Shown: positions 46,404-55,194 of the stretch, one piece after another
Position numbering within the stretch: position 1 is the stretch's first letter
Layout: each line of letters opens with the position of its first letter
From: Embleya hyalina
GTDB taxonomy: Bacteria; Actinomycetota; Actinomycetes; Streptomycetales; Streptomycetaceae
Assembly: GCF_003967355.1 (NCBI RefSeq)
Contig: NZ_BIFH01000034.1
Coordinates: forward strand, 1 to 64,000
Reading direction: 5' to 3'
DNA: 64,000 nucleotides
Program-made: the position numbers and the translations under genes
The notes under the pieces: generated by a model
What the model saw: the letters and a program-made list of their open reading frames with translations, nothing else
Told to the model about the DNA's origin: nothing
Databases searched by the model: none

Positions 46404-49051
46404 GCCCGTTCGCTCCTGGGACCGGACAGATACTGCGCATCGCCGATCGTTCGTGTGTGCGGGAAGCTGATCGAGTAGGCCATGACACAGTCTGGACGTG
46501 GGGCATTCGGTTCGAAGAGGGCCCGTCTCAGTTTCGCGTTACTGCCAGGTTGACTGTTCGGGTCGATCGGATAGAGCACGAGAAGACCCTCTTGCGGGGT
46601 ACGGCTGCAACGGTAGGCGTCAGCAAGCCTGACCCGGGGATCCGATTGGTAGAACCGTTCCGCCTCGGTTTTCTGGGTATCGGTAAGCCCGAAGCTTTCG
46701 TCACCCGGTTCGGTCACCACACCCAGTGACTGAGGATCCGTCGACTTGCGGCTACGTGTGATCATTCCGATTTTCGGGTGATCGACGATACCCAGGTCGA
46801 CGGTGGCGCCGGGGTCGTGAAGGCCGGACACGAGTATGTGCCAGAGGGTGAGTTCGTTGACCCGTACCCGATCACGTATGTAGTCGACGATCGACTCCCG
46901 CTCGAAGGATCCCTGGCTGATCGAGCTGAACGCCTCCACGAACTCGAGGACGGGCTGGGCGTCGACCCTGTTCCAGCCGAAGTGGCCCGCGTGCACGTGA
47001 ACCGGGGCTCCGAGACCCGAGAGCAGTCGGCGGGTCAGCGCCAGGTTCTCCTCGAACGCGGTAGTGGGACTGCCGATCCCGAAGGGGAATCGGAGCGTTT
47101 GGAGTTTCCTTCCGTCGAAGGCCTGCTCCACCAAGGCCGCATCGCGCATTTTGTTCCTGGCGGTGGGCTGCATCCTCGCGTGGCTGCGGATGCGAGGCGC
47201 AGCCCTCAAGGGGGTGAGACCTCGCCGGACGTAGTCCTCGATCTGACGACGCAGTTCCTCCTCGATCGTGGCGAGGTCGTGGAACCAACCCACAAGCTGC
47301 TGGGTGCTGTACAGACGGGTCAGATCCACGTGGTCGCCTCGGTATCCGAACCAACGACCCATCTGCAGGAGAGTGTCGTAGTACGGCGTGCGTCGCACGT
47401 AGTAGGAGACGAGCAGGCCTTCGATGGTGACGCCACGCGAGAGTTTGTTGCCGCCGACCAGAACGGCCTTGAGCGTGGGTTCGACATCGAAGTCGATCTC
47501 GTTCCCGTGATTGGAGTTGAGGACCCGGACCTCCACGCCGCGTCCCAACAACGGGTCCAGGTACGGCTCGATCGTTTCGAACGACACATCGGCATCGATG
47601 TTCATGGACGCCGTCAGCGGCCGAAAGTCCCGGTCCCACCGCTCGCGAAGCTGCGGCTCGAACTCCGTCCGGTCATAGCGCCACGACTGGCGCATGCTAC
47701 TCAATTCGGCCCCGATTACCTCTGCCAGCCGATCCTGCGCATCCTTCTTCACGTCGACATGCACGAGCATCGTGCAGGGGCGGTCTGTCTCCGCGCGGGC
47801 GAGACGCCCCGCAGAGGCGAGCAGATAGTCGCACAGAGCCGCTCTGAGGGACGCCGGCACACGGACCGCAGCGTTCCCACCGGTGGGCACGACCTGGCTC
47901 ACGTCCGCGTCGGGCACGATGCGGATCACATCGAGCCCGTCGGTTCCCTCCGCGTCCCCCATGAGTTCGTCGCGGCCGAACAGTCGCTCGGTCCCGACGT
48001 AGTCGGTCCCAGGAGGGTGCGGCAGCGTGAGGATGAAGTCGCGCGGGAAGAGATCCTCTCCGGCCTCGTGGTCGTTGGCGTCCGGGTTGATCAGGACGTT
48101 GGCGAACGGCGTGGCGGTGTAGGCGACGTACGAGCAGCGTGCGAACAGACCCAGCAGGCGTCTGACCCGCAGATTGATCGCGCTCGGGTCGAGTTCATCG
48201 GAGGCGGGGCCCTCGGCGTCGAAGTCTGCGGACGTCAGGTCCAGTTCCTCCAGGGCTGGCCCCCGATCACCGCGATTGCCGCCCGTGTTGACCGACGCCT
48301 GGTCCGCCTCGTCGTCGATGACGAGTACCGGCACGTGCTCGGGAACCCGGTCGATCCAATCGATCAGCCGATCCAGACGACTCTTGTTCTTTTTCACGAC
48401 GAGGATGACCTGGCTCTGGCCTTGCAGACAGGCCGTGTTCGTATGGGGCACGAAGTCCCCGTCCAAGCCCTCCCCCGTCATCCAGGTCCACCACTTCTCG
48501 GCCACGCCCTGGCCTACACCGGTCGGTGAATCCTCGTGTCCGAGGTCCCGCTGCAGCCGACGCTGCGTCTGCTGGCGTAGGGAGTTGTGCAGCCCCGAGA
48601 GCACGATCACGATCTTGTATCCGGCATCCGCAGCCTTGGCGATGAGGGCGGAGAAATTACTCGTCTTGCCGCTCTGCACATGCCCCACGACCAAGCCGCG
48701 GACGTCAAACGGTTCCCGATGCTGCGGGTCCTCCAAGTGGGCGAGGACCCGATCGCTGGACAGGTCGATGTTGTCGACCTCGGCGTCCTTGCGCTTCAGC
48801 TCGAACTTGAGGAAGGAGCGTTGACGTGTCCAGTAGTAACCCTGTGACGTGTCGTGCGTTTCGAACCACGACCTTGGGCCTGCGGCGCTGAGTTCGGTGG
48901 GTTCCAGCACCTGGATCACCACGGAACTCTGCGCCTTCCACGCCTCCCGGACCGCATCGTGATCCTCGTCCGGGATCAGGCCCGGAACTTTCACCAACGC
49001 CTGATCGACGGTCAGTCCGTCTCGTTCCATGAGCGCTCGCAGCACTTGCAT
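46400..49051 (-). CDS. Z1-domain helicase-like ATPase
   Basis: 883 residues from the ATG at 49051, 16 bp after the upstream ATPase stop; a longer frame exists but overlaps that gene and is compositionally poor. Superfamily 2-like motifs: Walker A GHVQSGKTSNFSALI (123-130), Walker B VLVIDDEADQAS (about 243-250), motif III AYTATPFANVLI (about 315). The Z1 domain then has VGGNKLSRGVTIEGLLVSYY and DTLLQMGRWFGYRGDHVDL, which are its defining motifs. Z1 proteins act in MORC/MutL-linked restriction systems, presumably translocating or remodelling DNA for the DUF4420 nuclease encoded next. The gene is intact. Confidence 0.9.
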   Translation of the reverse strand: MQVLRALMERDGLTVDQALVKVPGLIPDEDHDAVREAWKAQSSVVIQVLEPTELSAAGPRSWFETHDTSQGYYWTRQRSFLKFELKRKDAEVDNIDLSSDRVLAHLEDPQHREPFDVRGLVVGHVQSGKTSNFSALIAKAADAGYKIVIVLSGLHNSLRQQTQRRLQRDLGHEDSPTGVGQGVAEKWWTWMTGEGLDGDFVPHTNTACLQGQSQVILVVKKNKSRLDRLIDWIDRVPEHVPVLVIDDEADQASVNTGGNRGDRGPALEELDLTSADFDAEGPASDELDPSAINLRVRRLLGLFARCSYVAYTATPFANVLINPDANDHEAGEDLFPRDFILTLPHPPGTDYVGTERLFGRDELMGDAEGTDGLDVIRIVPDADVSQVVPTGGNAAVRVPASLRAALCDYLLASAGRLARAETDRPCTMLVHVDVKKDAQDRLAEVIGAELSSMRQSWRYDRTEFEPQLRERWDRDFRPLTASMNIDADVSFETIEPYLDPLLGRGVEVRVLNSNHGNEIDFDVEPTLKAVLVGGNKLSRGVTIEGLLVSYYVRRTPYYDTLLQMGRWFGYRGDHVDLTRLYSTQQLVGWFHDLATIEEELRRQIEDYVRRGLTPLRAAPRIRSHARMQPTARNKMRDAALVEQAFDGRKLQTLRFPFGIGSPTTAFEENLALTRRLLSGLGAPVHVHAGHFGWNRVDAQPVLEFVEAFSSISQGSFERESIVDYIRDRVRVNELTLWHILVSGLHDPGATVDLGIVDHPKIGMITRSRKSTDPQSLGVVTEPGDESFGLTDTQKTEAERFYQSDPRVRLADAYRCSRTPQEGLLVLYPIDPNSQPGSNAKLRRALFEPNAPRPDCVMAYSISFPHTRTIGDAQYLSGPRSERA

Positions 49052-49067
49052 ATGGCGCTCTACGCCT

Positions 49068-50477
49068 TCACCACCCGAGGTCACGGGCCACCTCCGGTGA
49101 CGAGTCGCGCAGCGCTGCCACGATCCGATGAAGTGCCACGTCTTCGCCGACACTGGCCGCAGCCGCCTCGAGCGCGACCCGGGCCCGTCCGCCCGAATCC
49201 GGCATTGGAGAGGCCGGGACGAAGGTCCTGATCGGGGCAAAAGCGGCGCGTGGTGCCTGGGGCCGCCCTGTGGTCGACGAGGAGGGGGACGGGGGCGGGC
49301 GCAGCGCATCCGCCTGTGGTCGCTCGGGCGATCTCGTGGCCACCGCTGCGGGTGCGGCGCTGCGGGTGGGCCTGGGCTTCGACTGGCCGTCGCGATAGGT
49401 CCGTTCCGCAGCTCGGATCCACTGCGGCACAAGAGGCGTCAGCCGTTCGCGCAGCTCCGAGGGAAGACGCACGGTCGCCTTGGCGACGTTCAGACCGAAA
49501 GCGTGATCAAGCTGCGGAAAGAACTCGATTGCCACACGGGCGAGCTTGGTGTGCTCGTCGACCGCCCGCATCTTGTTCCATCCACCGGATTGAATGAGCC
49601 TGTGACCCCTGTAGATGTAGAACCCCTGCTGGCGGTTCCACTTCTTGATCCCGTTGGCGCGCCGCCACGCCTCCTTCGAGGAGAAGTGGCTCTGCCTGGG
49701 CAGGATGAACGGCCGGACGCGAACGATGGCCGCTCCCTCCGTCGAGCCCACTGTCAAATGCTCTTCGGGGAAGGGATAGGTCTCGGCCTCATCGCGGCAG
49801 AAGGGATCCCACGCGTCGACGACAGAACCGTTGATCGTGATCCGCAGCGGTGCACGCTTCGGTATCTCGCCCGCGATGAACTTGTGGAAAACCATGCCGA
49901 GGTGGGCGTCGACCTCCTCCGCCACTTTCGCCAGGTTGTTCCTGGCCCAACCACCGAACGGATCCTCGTAACGCAGCACGCGATCGAGCCTGCGCCAGAG
50001 CACGACGGTCCCGGTCCGTGAGCGCAACTGTGCCAGTACCGCCTCGGGAAGATCTCCTTCGGCGAGTTCGAAGATCTGCCATTTGTCGGTGGTCTCGATG
50101 TGATCCAGATCGAGGCGGCGACCGATGACGCGAACGTGGCGCTTCGCTTTGGTGGCGACGGTCACCTCACGGCAGTGTGACGTCGACGCCGTCTTGAGCC
50201 CGAACCCGAAGCGCCCCAAATCGTCGTTGCCGTAGGTACCGTTGCTGCCGTAGCGCAGGGCCTCGGTCAGTTGACGCGCATCCATGCCGTGACCGTTGTC
50301 AGCGACGCTGATCCACGATGCAGACCCGTCGAACTTGAAAGTCACTGCCACTTCGGTGGCCCCGGCGGACACGGAGTTGTCCACCAGATCCGCCACCGAT
50401 TGCTGCACGGTGTACCCGAGGTTGCGCATGGACGCCGTGGTCCTTGCCGCTCCCGGGGGCACATCGATGGTTCGCAT
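49068..50477 (-). CDS. MORC/MutL-like GHKL ATPase (first copy)
   Basis: 469 residues from the ATG at 50477, with GGGAG just upstream. The GHKL ATP-binding fold is clear: SVADLVDNSVSAGATEVAV (Asn34; Asp30 where Glu is usual), SVADNGHGMD (60-65) and LGRFGFGLKTAS (88-98). A transducer/S5-like domain follows, with KKWNRQQGFYIYRGHRLIQS. The tail from about 340 is Pro/Arg-rich with a short helical end (LHRIVAALRDSSPEVARDLG). MORC-type ATPases dimerise on ATP binding and clamp DNA. It heads the operon with Z1 and DUF4420 and is a close relative of the divergent gene at 51.3 kb. Confidence 0.87.
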   Translation of the reverse strand: MRTIDVPPGAARTTASMRNLGYTVQQSVADLVDNSVSAGATEVAVTFKFDGSASWISVADNGHGMDARQLTEALRYGSNGTYGNDDLGRFGFGLKTASTSHCREVTVATKAKRHVRVIGRRLDLDHIETTDKWQIFELAEGDLPEAVLAQLRSRTGTVVLWRRLDRVLRYEDPFGGWARNNLAKVAEEVDAHLGMVFHKFIAGEIPKRAPLRITINGSVVDAWDPFCRDEAETYPFPEEHLTVGSTEGAAIVRVRPFILPRQSHFSSKEAWRRANGIKKWNRQQGFYIYRGHRLIQSGGWNKMRAVDEHTKLARVAIEFFPQLDHAFGLNVAKATVRLPSELRERLTPLVPQWIRAAERTYRDGQSKPRPTRSAAPAAVATRSPERPQADALRPPPSPSSSTTGRPQAPRAAFAPIRTFVPASPMPDSGGRARVALEAAAASVGEDVALHRIVAALRDSSPEVARDLGW

Positions 50478-51309
50478 GGCTCCCAAGTGCGATCGCCTCC
50501 CGCGCCGTGGTGTTGAGATGTGCCCGACGTGCCGCCGCCACCGGATCGGCGGATTCTGGGCGACCGCTCGGAGTGTCACGGCATGCCACCGGACGCTCTG
50601 GGCATCGTGTGCGCACAAGCGGATGATCAGCCTAACCGTTGGACGAGGGTTCCGTGCACTCGAGGCACGAAGTATGGCCTCAATAGGCCAAGTTCACGAC
50701 GTGACGGACGAAGCAAGCGCGATCGTGCGCATGCCTCGAACCTCAGTTTTCACGGCACGGTTCGATCGGGATGGCCGCTAGCTAGGCCCCGGATACACGC
50801 ACGCCCGAGCTGGCGGGCCGTTGCCGTTCGTCGTGTCGGGTTGGCCAAATGCGTCACGCGTCAGATCGTCACCCGAAAGGTCCGGGCCGCAATCCCCGTC
50901 CGGACTCACCCGATTGCGCTCCCGATCGGGCAGGATGTCCGACATAGCGTCGTGTTGCTGAGAGAACTGCAGATCGCCGGGGCTGCCCCTTGCACCTAAC
51001 CCGACATGTGGCCTGTGACAGGCGCGAGGAAGACCGGTCGATTCGTCGTCAGCGCACGATCGCTACGCGTTGCGGTGGACAACCGTGCAGGCATGAGTTG
51101 CGCGAGACCAACCCGAGTCGGAGCAACTGCGTCGCGTTGCGAAGTCCGCGCGATGCCGCCCGCGCACAGTCCCTGGGTCGGGTCAGGCGGCCCGTATCGA
51201 AGCGATCCGTCATCGCGCCCGACGGATCAGGGTCGACCTCGGCCTGCGATCCGATGAGGTGCCTGTGGGACCCTGGAGCTCGTTGTCGACGCCTCGGAGG
51301 CCAACGCCC
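50478..51309. promoter_or_regulatory. Divergent control region between two MORC-like genes
   Basis: About 830 bp lie between the divergent ATPase starts, with no supported gene. It must hold both promoters. GGAGG at about 51296 serves the plus-strand gene. No operator repeat was recognised. Confidence 0.4.
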
Positions 51310-52617
51310 ATGACCCTGAACAGACTTGCGAATATCGCTCCGTCCGCCGCCCGGCTCACGAAGTCGTTGCGGGACATCGGCTACGACTTTCCGGCCGCAG
51401 TCGCCGACCTCGTGGACAACAGCGTGTGCGCCGGGGCCGAGCGGGTCGAAGTCGTCGTCGCGTTCGACGGTGCGGAGTCCTATGTCATGATCGCCGACGA
51501 CGGGAGCGGCATGAGCGAACCCCAGCTCACCGAGGCCATGCGATTCGGCAGCCGTCGGGACTACGAGCCCGGAGACCTCGGGCGTTACGGTCTCGGATTG
51601 AAGACCGCCTCCCTTTCGCAGTGTCGTGCGATCACGGTGGCGACGCGGACCTCACCCAGGACACCCCGTCTGCACGTACGAACCCTCGACCTCGATCTGA
51701 TCGCCGAGACCGACGAATGGCTGGTCCTCAATCCGCGACGGGAAGGTCTTCCTCCGCGCGCCCTCCGGCTGCTCACGGAGGGCACAGGCACAGCCGTGAT
51801 ATGGCAGAAACTCGACCGCGTGCTACCGGAGCGGCGTCCGGAAGGCGGGTGGGCGCGACGCAGGCTGGAGGGCATGGCAACGCGAACGATGGAGCATCTC
51901 GGCATGGTGTTCCACCGGTTCCTCACCGGAACTGCGGGACGTCGCTTGGTCATCTCGGTCAACGGAAACAGGGTCGAGCCGTGGGACCCATTCGCCCCCG
52001 ACGAGGCGGGTCGGGTCGAACTCCCCGAGCAGAGGTTCGAGGTCACCGTCGGGGAAGCCCACGGTGCGGTGCGCATGAGGCGCTACGTCCTCCCGCCCAA
52101 GAGTGCGTTCAGTTCGTTGGAGCAGTTCGATCGCCTGTCCGGACCGTTGAAGTGGAACCGCCAGCAGGGTTTGTACATCTACCGGGCCAACCGACTCGTC
52201 CAATGGGGCGGTTGGAGTGGCATCCGCAGCATCGACGAGCACACGAAACTGGCCCGTGCATCCATGGACTTCGACACCGACCTCGACGGCGTGTTCAACA
52301 TCGACGTCGCCAAGGTACGCGTGACCGTTCCCACCCAAATCCGTCAGATGCTCGAGCGACCCATCAACGAGTTGTGCAGCCGGGCTGACGAGACGTATCG
52401 CAGGGCCTCTCGGTCATCGACTCACTATCGGAGCTCGGACGCCGCCTCCGAGGCTCCGTGGTCCGGGCCGGTAGACCCGCCGGTCGCGGCGGACGCGGGA
52501 CTGGCGCTGCGGGCCGCAGCCATGCATGCGGGCGAGTACCCGGCGTTTCGACGAATCGCGGAGACCCTGCGGGAGAGGTCTCCGGAGGCCGCCCGGGCAC
52601 TGGGATTCAGCAACTGA
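51310..52617 (+). CDS. MORC/MutL-like GHKL ATPase (second copy)
   Basis: 435 residues from an ATG preceded by GGAGG at nine bases. Motifs parallel the first copy: AVADLVDNSVCAGAERVEVV, MIADDGSGMS and DLGRYGLGLKTASLSQCRAI, then LKWNRQQGLYIYRANRLVQW. The C-terminus again ends in a short helical module (FRRIAETLRERSPEAARALG), which matches the first copy's LHRIVAALRDSSPEVARDLG and is probably a shared docking element. The long Pro-rich linker of the first copy is much shorter here. Two such ATPases in one locus suggest heterodimer formation or separate duties. Confidence 0.87.
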   Translation: MTLNRLANIAPSAARLTKSLRDIGYDFPAAVADLVDNSVCAGAERVEVVVAFDGAESYVMIADDGSGMSEPQLTEAMRFGSRRDYEPGDLGRYGLGLKTASLSQCRAITVATRTSPRTPRLHVRTLDLDLIAETDEWLVLNPRREGLPPRALRLLTEGTGTAVIWQKLDRVLPERRPEGGWARRRLEGMATRTMEHLGMVFHRFLTGTAGRRLVISVNGNRVEPWDPFAPDEAGRVELPEQRFEVTVGEAHGAVRMRRYVLPPKSAFSSLEQFDRLSGPLKWNRQQGLYIYRANRLVQWGGWSGIRSIDEHTKLARASMDFDTDLDGVFNIDVAKVRVTVPTQIRQMLERPINELCSRADETYRRASRSSTHYRSSDAASEAPWSGPVDPPVAADAGLALRAAAMHAGEYPAFRRIAETLRERSPEAARALGFSN

Positions 52618-52896
52618 AGAGTTCATCTTGGTGGGCGCACCGTGAAGGCGGTGGCGTTCGACGATCGAGGAAGGGTCACACCCGGCGGCGTGCCGGTCGT
52701 TCGTCGTCCCGACGGGCCCACTCCTGATCGTCGTCGGCGGGCTTCGTGAAAGCGCGAGAAGGCTTCGACGGCGACTCCGAGACAACCAGCCTCGCCTTTC
52801 GCGGTCGCCGTCCTCGATCGTGCGGGCAACAGTCGGCCGCGGTTCGCCGCTGCCGAGGTTCCGCTGTAACGCCCCGTCGCCCGACATCTCAAGGCC

Positions 52897-54720
52897 TCAC
52901 ACTCCGACGACAGCACCGCCGTCCCCAGCGGCGCGACCGGGTTCACGATGCCTTCCCGTCCGGGCGTTCGCGCCCCGGGCGGACATCTCCGGAAGTTCCG
53001 CGCGCACGTCGTGGGATACGCTCCAGTCCAACCCGAGGACGTCCTCCCAGCATTCGATCTTCTTGGCCCATTCCCCCGAGTGATTCCCGGTGCGAGGGCG
53101 GGTGATGACGCCCAGGACGAGCGGACTGAGCTCCGTCAAGGCCGTCTGGACGGCGGCGCTGACCCGTTGCTCACGCCATATTTGGTCCAGGTCCAGGCGT
53201 CGATTCACGGCATGACTGAGGCGGGCGACCGTATAGGTGGTGACCGCAGCCTTGAAACTACCCGCGTGGGCGAGGCGGGCACTGCGGTCGGCCGCCTTGA
53301 AGAGGATGGCCAAGGCGACGAGCCTTTTGCAGTAGCGGACATCCACGTCGGGCTTGCTCGCGGTGATCACGCTCATGAACTGCTGGAAGTTCTTCTGGTT
53401 GCCGCGACTGACCCAGTACGGCTGCTGATTCCACGACTGGACGTACTTGGCCAGGTCCTGCTTGGTGAACTTCTGAGTGGAGGGATGCAGCGCCTTGAAC
53501 CGTCGGCGCTCGGCGACGCTGCCCGCCCGGGTCTCGGCGTCGACGTACTGTCCACGTGCCCGCTCGTAGAACCACTTGGTGTCCTGCCCGCTGCCGTCCA
53601 AGGGGCGTGCCCATAGACTCCTGGTGACCCGCTCCACTTGAACGTGGTACGCGTCGTTGGAGCTGAAATCGACCACGCTGACCTTGTTCTGCGTGTTGGA
53701 GTACTTGGAGATCTCCGGGACGATCTCGTGGAGTCGATCGGGGGAGACCACGGTGAGTTTCATCTGGACGAAGACGCCGTCGAGGTCGACCCTGTCGCGT
53801 TCGCGCACGTAGTGGAGCGACGCGGTCGTCTGTCCACCGTTGACGATCTGCATGTCGTGGATGCGTTGGATGGCGCGGTCGTCCCCGGGGACGAAATCGA
53901 CCTGGGACGCGGTGGCCGTGATGCCGTTGTTGTAGGCGAGGAATCGCTCCGGCGCGTTGAGGATCGTCTCCCGCAACCCCTTGTTCACGGCTCCCCGACC
54001 CTGCAGGAACGAGCGGACGTTGAGCTCAAGCAGCCGAGGGCCGTGGTCCCTGTACAGATCCGCCAGCACATGCCCGGGAACGACGGCCAGGATGACGTCG
54101 TAGTCGCCGTCTGTGCGCGGAGCGGGCAGACAATCGACGGGGGGATCGAACTCGGCGACTACGGGTGCGCTCAGACTGCCCGAGGTGGCCATCCGGTGGA
54201 ATCGGGTGACGTCCCAGATCTCCTGTCTGACCGGCAGACCATCGAGATCGGGAGCAGCCGACGCCGGGGTGGAGGCCACCGCGTTCGTGAGGAGGAAAAA
54301 CCGGAACCCGGACACCTCGGGGAGTGCCTTCTCCACCGCGACGCACATGTCATGGACGCCCGATGCCCCGTCCACCGTGTGCCGAAGGCCCGACTTCACC
54401 TTGTGGACGAAGGTGCCCACGCGGCGAAACAGGTGGTCGGCCTGCGTCTTCGTGAGCTTTTCCTCGGCCGGGGACTGGCGGAAGTCGCTGACGAAAAGGT
54501 CGAGTGTGTTCGTCACATCGTTGCGCGCGTAGCCGCTGACCTCGAGGCCCCACGCGCGGTAGCAGCCGACGAAAAAGTTCTCGATCTCCCCAGCCTGTTC
54601 GAGTTCGTCAAGGATCCGCTCGGTGAACACCTCCAGAGCATCCCCGTCCCCCACTTCGGTCGTTGCCAAGATGTCGGCCACGAGACCCCGGTTGTACGCG
54701 GAGCGGTCCAGGTCAGCCAT
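52897..54720 (-). CDS. AIPR-family protein
   Basis: 607 residues with GGGGGACC before the ATG. The AIPR core is recognisable: FLQGRGAVNKGLRETILNAP, RFLAYNNGITATASQVDFV, QIVNGGQTTASLHYVRER and EISKYSNTQNKVSVVDFSSN. AIPR stands for abortive infection phage resistance; these proteins often accompany methyltransferases, Z1 and MORC-type ATPases. The N-terminal 200 residues include an acidic alpha/beta part with DVTNTLDLFVSDF, possibly nuclease-like. Its C-terminal end is low-complexity. It is divergent from the methyltransferase gene across a short control region and convergent with the second ATPase. Confidence 0.85.
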   Translation of the reverse strand: MADLDRSAYNRGLVADILATTEVGDGDALEVFTERILDELEQAGEIENFFVGCYRAWGLEVSGYARNDVTNTLDLFVSDFRQSPAEEKLTKTQADHLFRRVGTFVHKVKSGLRHTVDGASGVHDMCVAVEKALPEVSGFRFFLLTNAVASTPASAAPDLDGLPVRQEIWDVTRFHRMATSGSLSAPVVAEFDPPVDCLPAPRTDGDYDVILAVVPGHVLADLYRDHGPRLLELNVRSFLQGRGAVNKGLRETILNAPERFLAYNNGITATASQVDFVPGDDRAIQRIHDMQIVNGGQTTASLHYVRERDRVDLDGVFVQMKLTVVSPDRLHEIVPEISKYSNTQNKVSVVDFSSNDAYHVQVERVTRSLWARPLDGSGQDTKWFYERARGQYVDAETRAGSVAERRRFKALHPSTQKFTKQDLAKYVQSWNQQPYWVSRGNQKNFQQFMSVITASKPDVDVRYCKRLVALAILFKAADRSARLAHAGSFKAAVTTYTVARLSHAVNRRLDLDQIWREQRVSAAVQTALTELSPLVLGVITRPRTGNHSGEWAKKIECWEDVLGLDWSVSHDVRAELPEMSARGANARTGRHREPGRAAGDGGAVVGV

Positions 54721-55194
54721 CGGTCCCCCTGAGTGCTGCGGCCGGTGCCTACGGTGCGACCTGATGGTCCTCCAGCCGACGGTGTTGACACCGTACTGTC
54801 AATTGCTCACGCTCGGACGCGGAGATCCTCCGGAACCGGCCGAATCGTTGGTCACTCGTTCGTCGACAACCACACGATGGTCACGGCCGACGGGACGGCC
54901 CCGTCCATGTGTGTTGGGGGTTCACCGGGACCCGGTACCTCTCGTCCCTCCCGAGCGAAGTCGACACGGACACACCGCCGACGTGTGCTGGGCCGCGTCC
55001 TCTTCAAGCATAGGGAGATACCCAGGTCAAGAGGGGTATCGACGACGCGGAGTCCACAGATGGGGACATACCGCGATCATCCGCCCTGACCCTCCGCGTG
55101 GATTTTCCACGGTCGCCCCCGACGCCGCCTAGGAGCGGTCATCGACAATCGCACGGGGACGGTAACCTGCCTGGGTGTCGGATCGGGAGGTGTC
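54721..55194. other. Divergent intergenic region, AIPR and methyltransferase genes
   Basis: About 470 bp with no gene seen. It contains the inverted repeat at 55017-55040 and the GGGAGG site of the methyltransferase gene. Confidence 0.4.
55017..55040. promoter_or_regulatory. Inverted repeat between AIPR and methyltransferase genes
   Basis: GATACCC (55017-55023) and GGGTATC (55034-55040) form perfect 7-bp arms with a 10-bp centre. The size suits an operator for a dimeric regulator controlling one or both divergent genes. No controller gene is adjacent. Confidence 0.45.

Noticed and set aside
46400-49432. Longer version of the Z1 protein extending to 49432
   Set aside because: The extra 127 codons overlap the upstream ATPase gene and are Arg/Pro/Ser-rich out-of-frame sequence.
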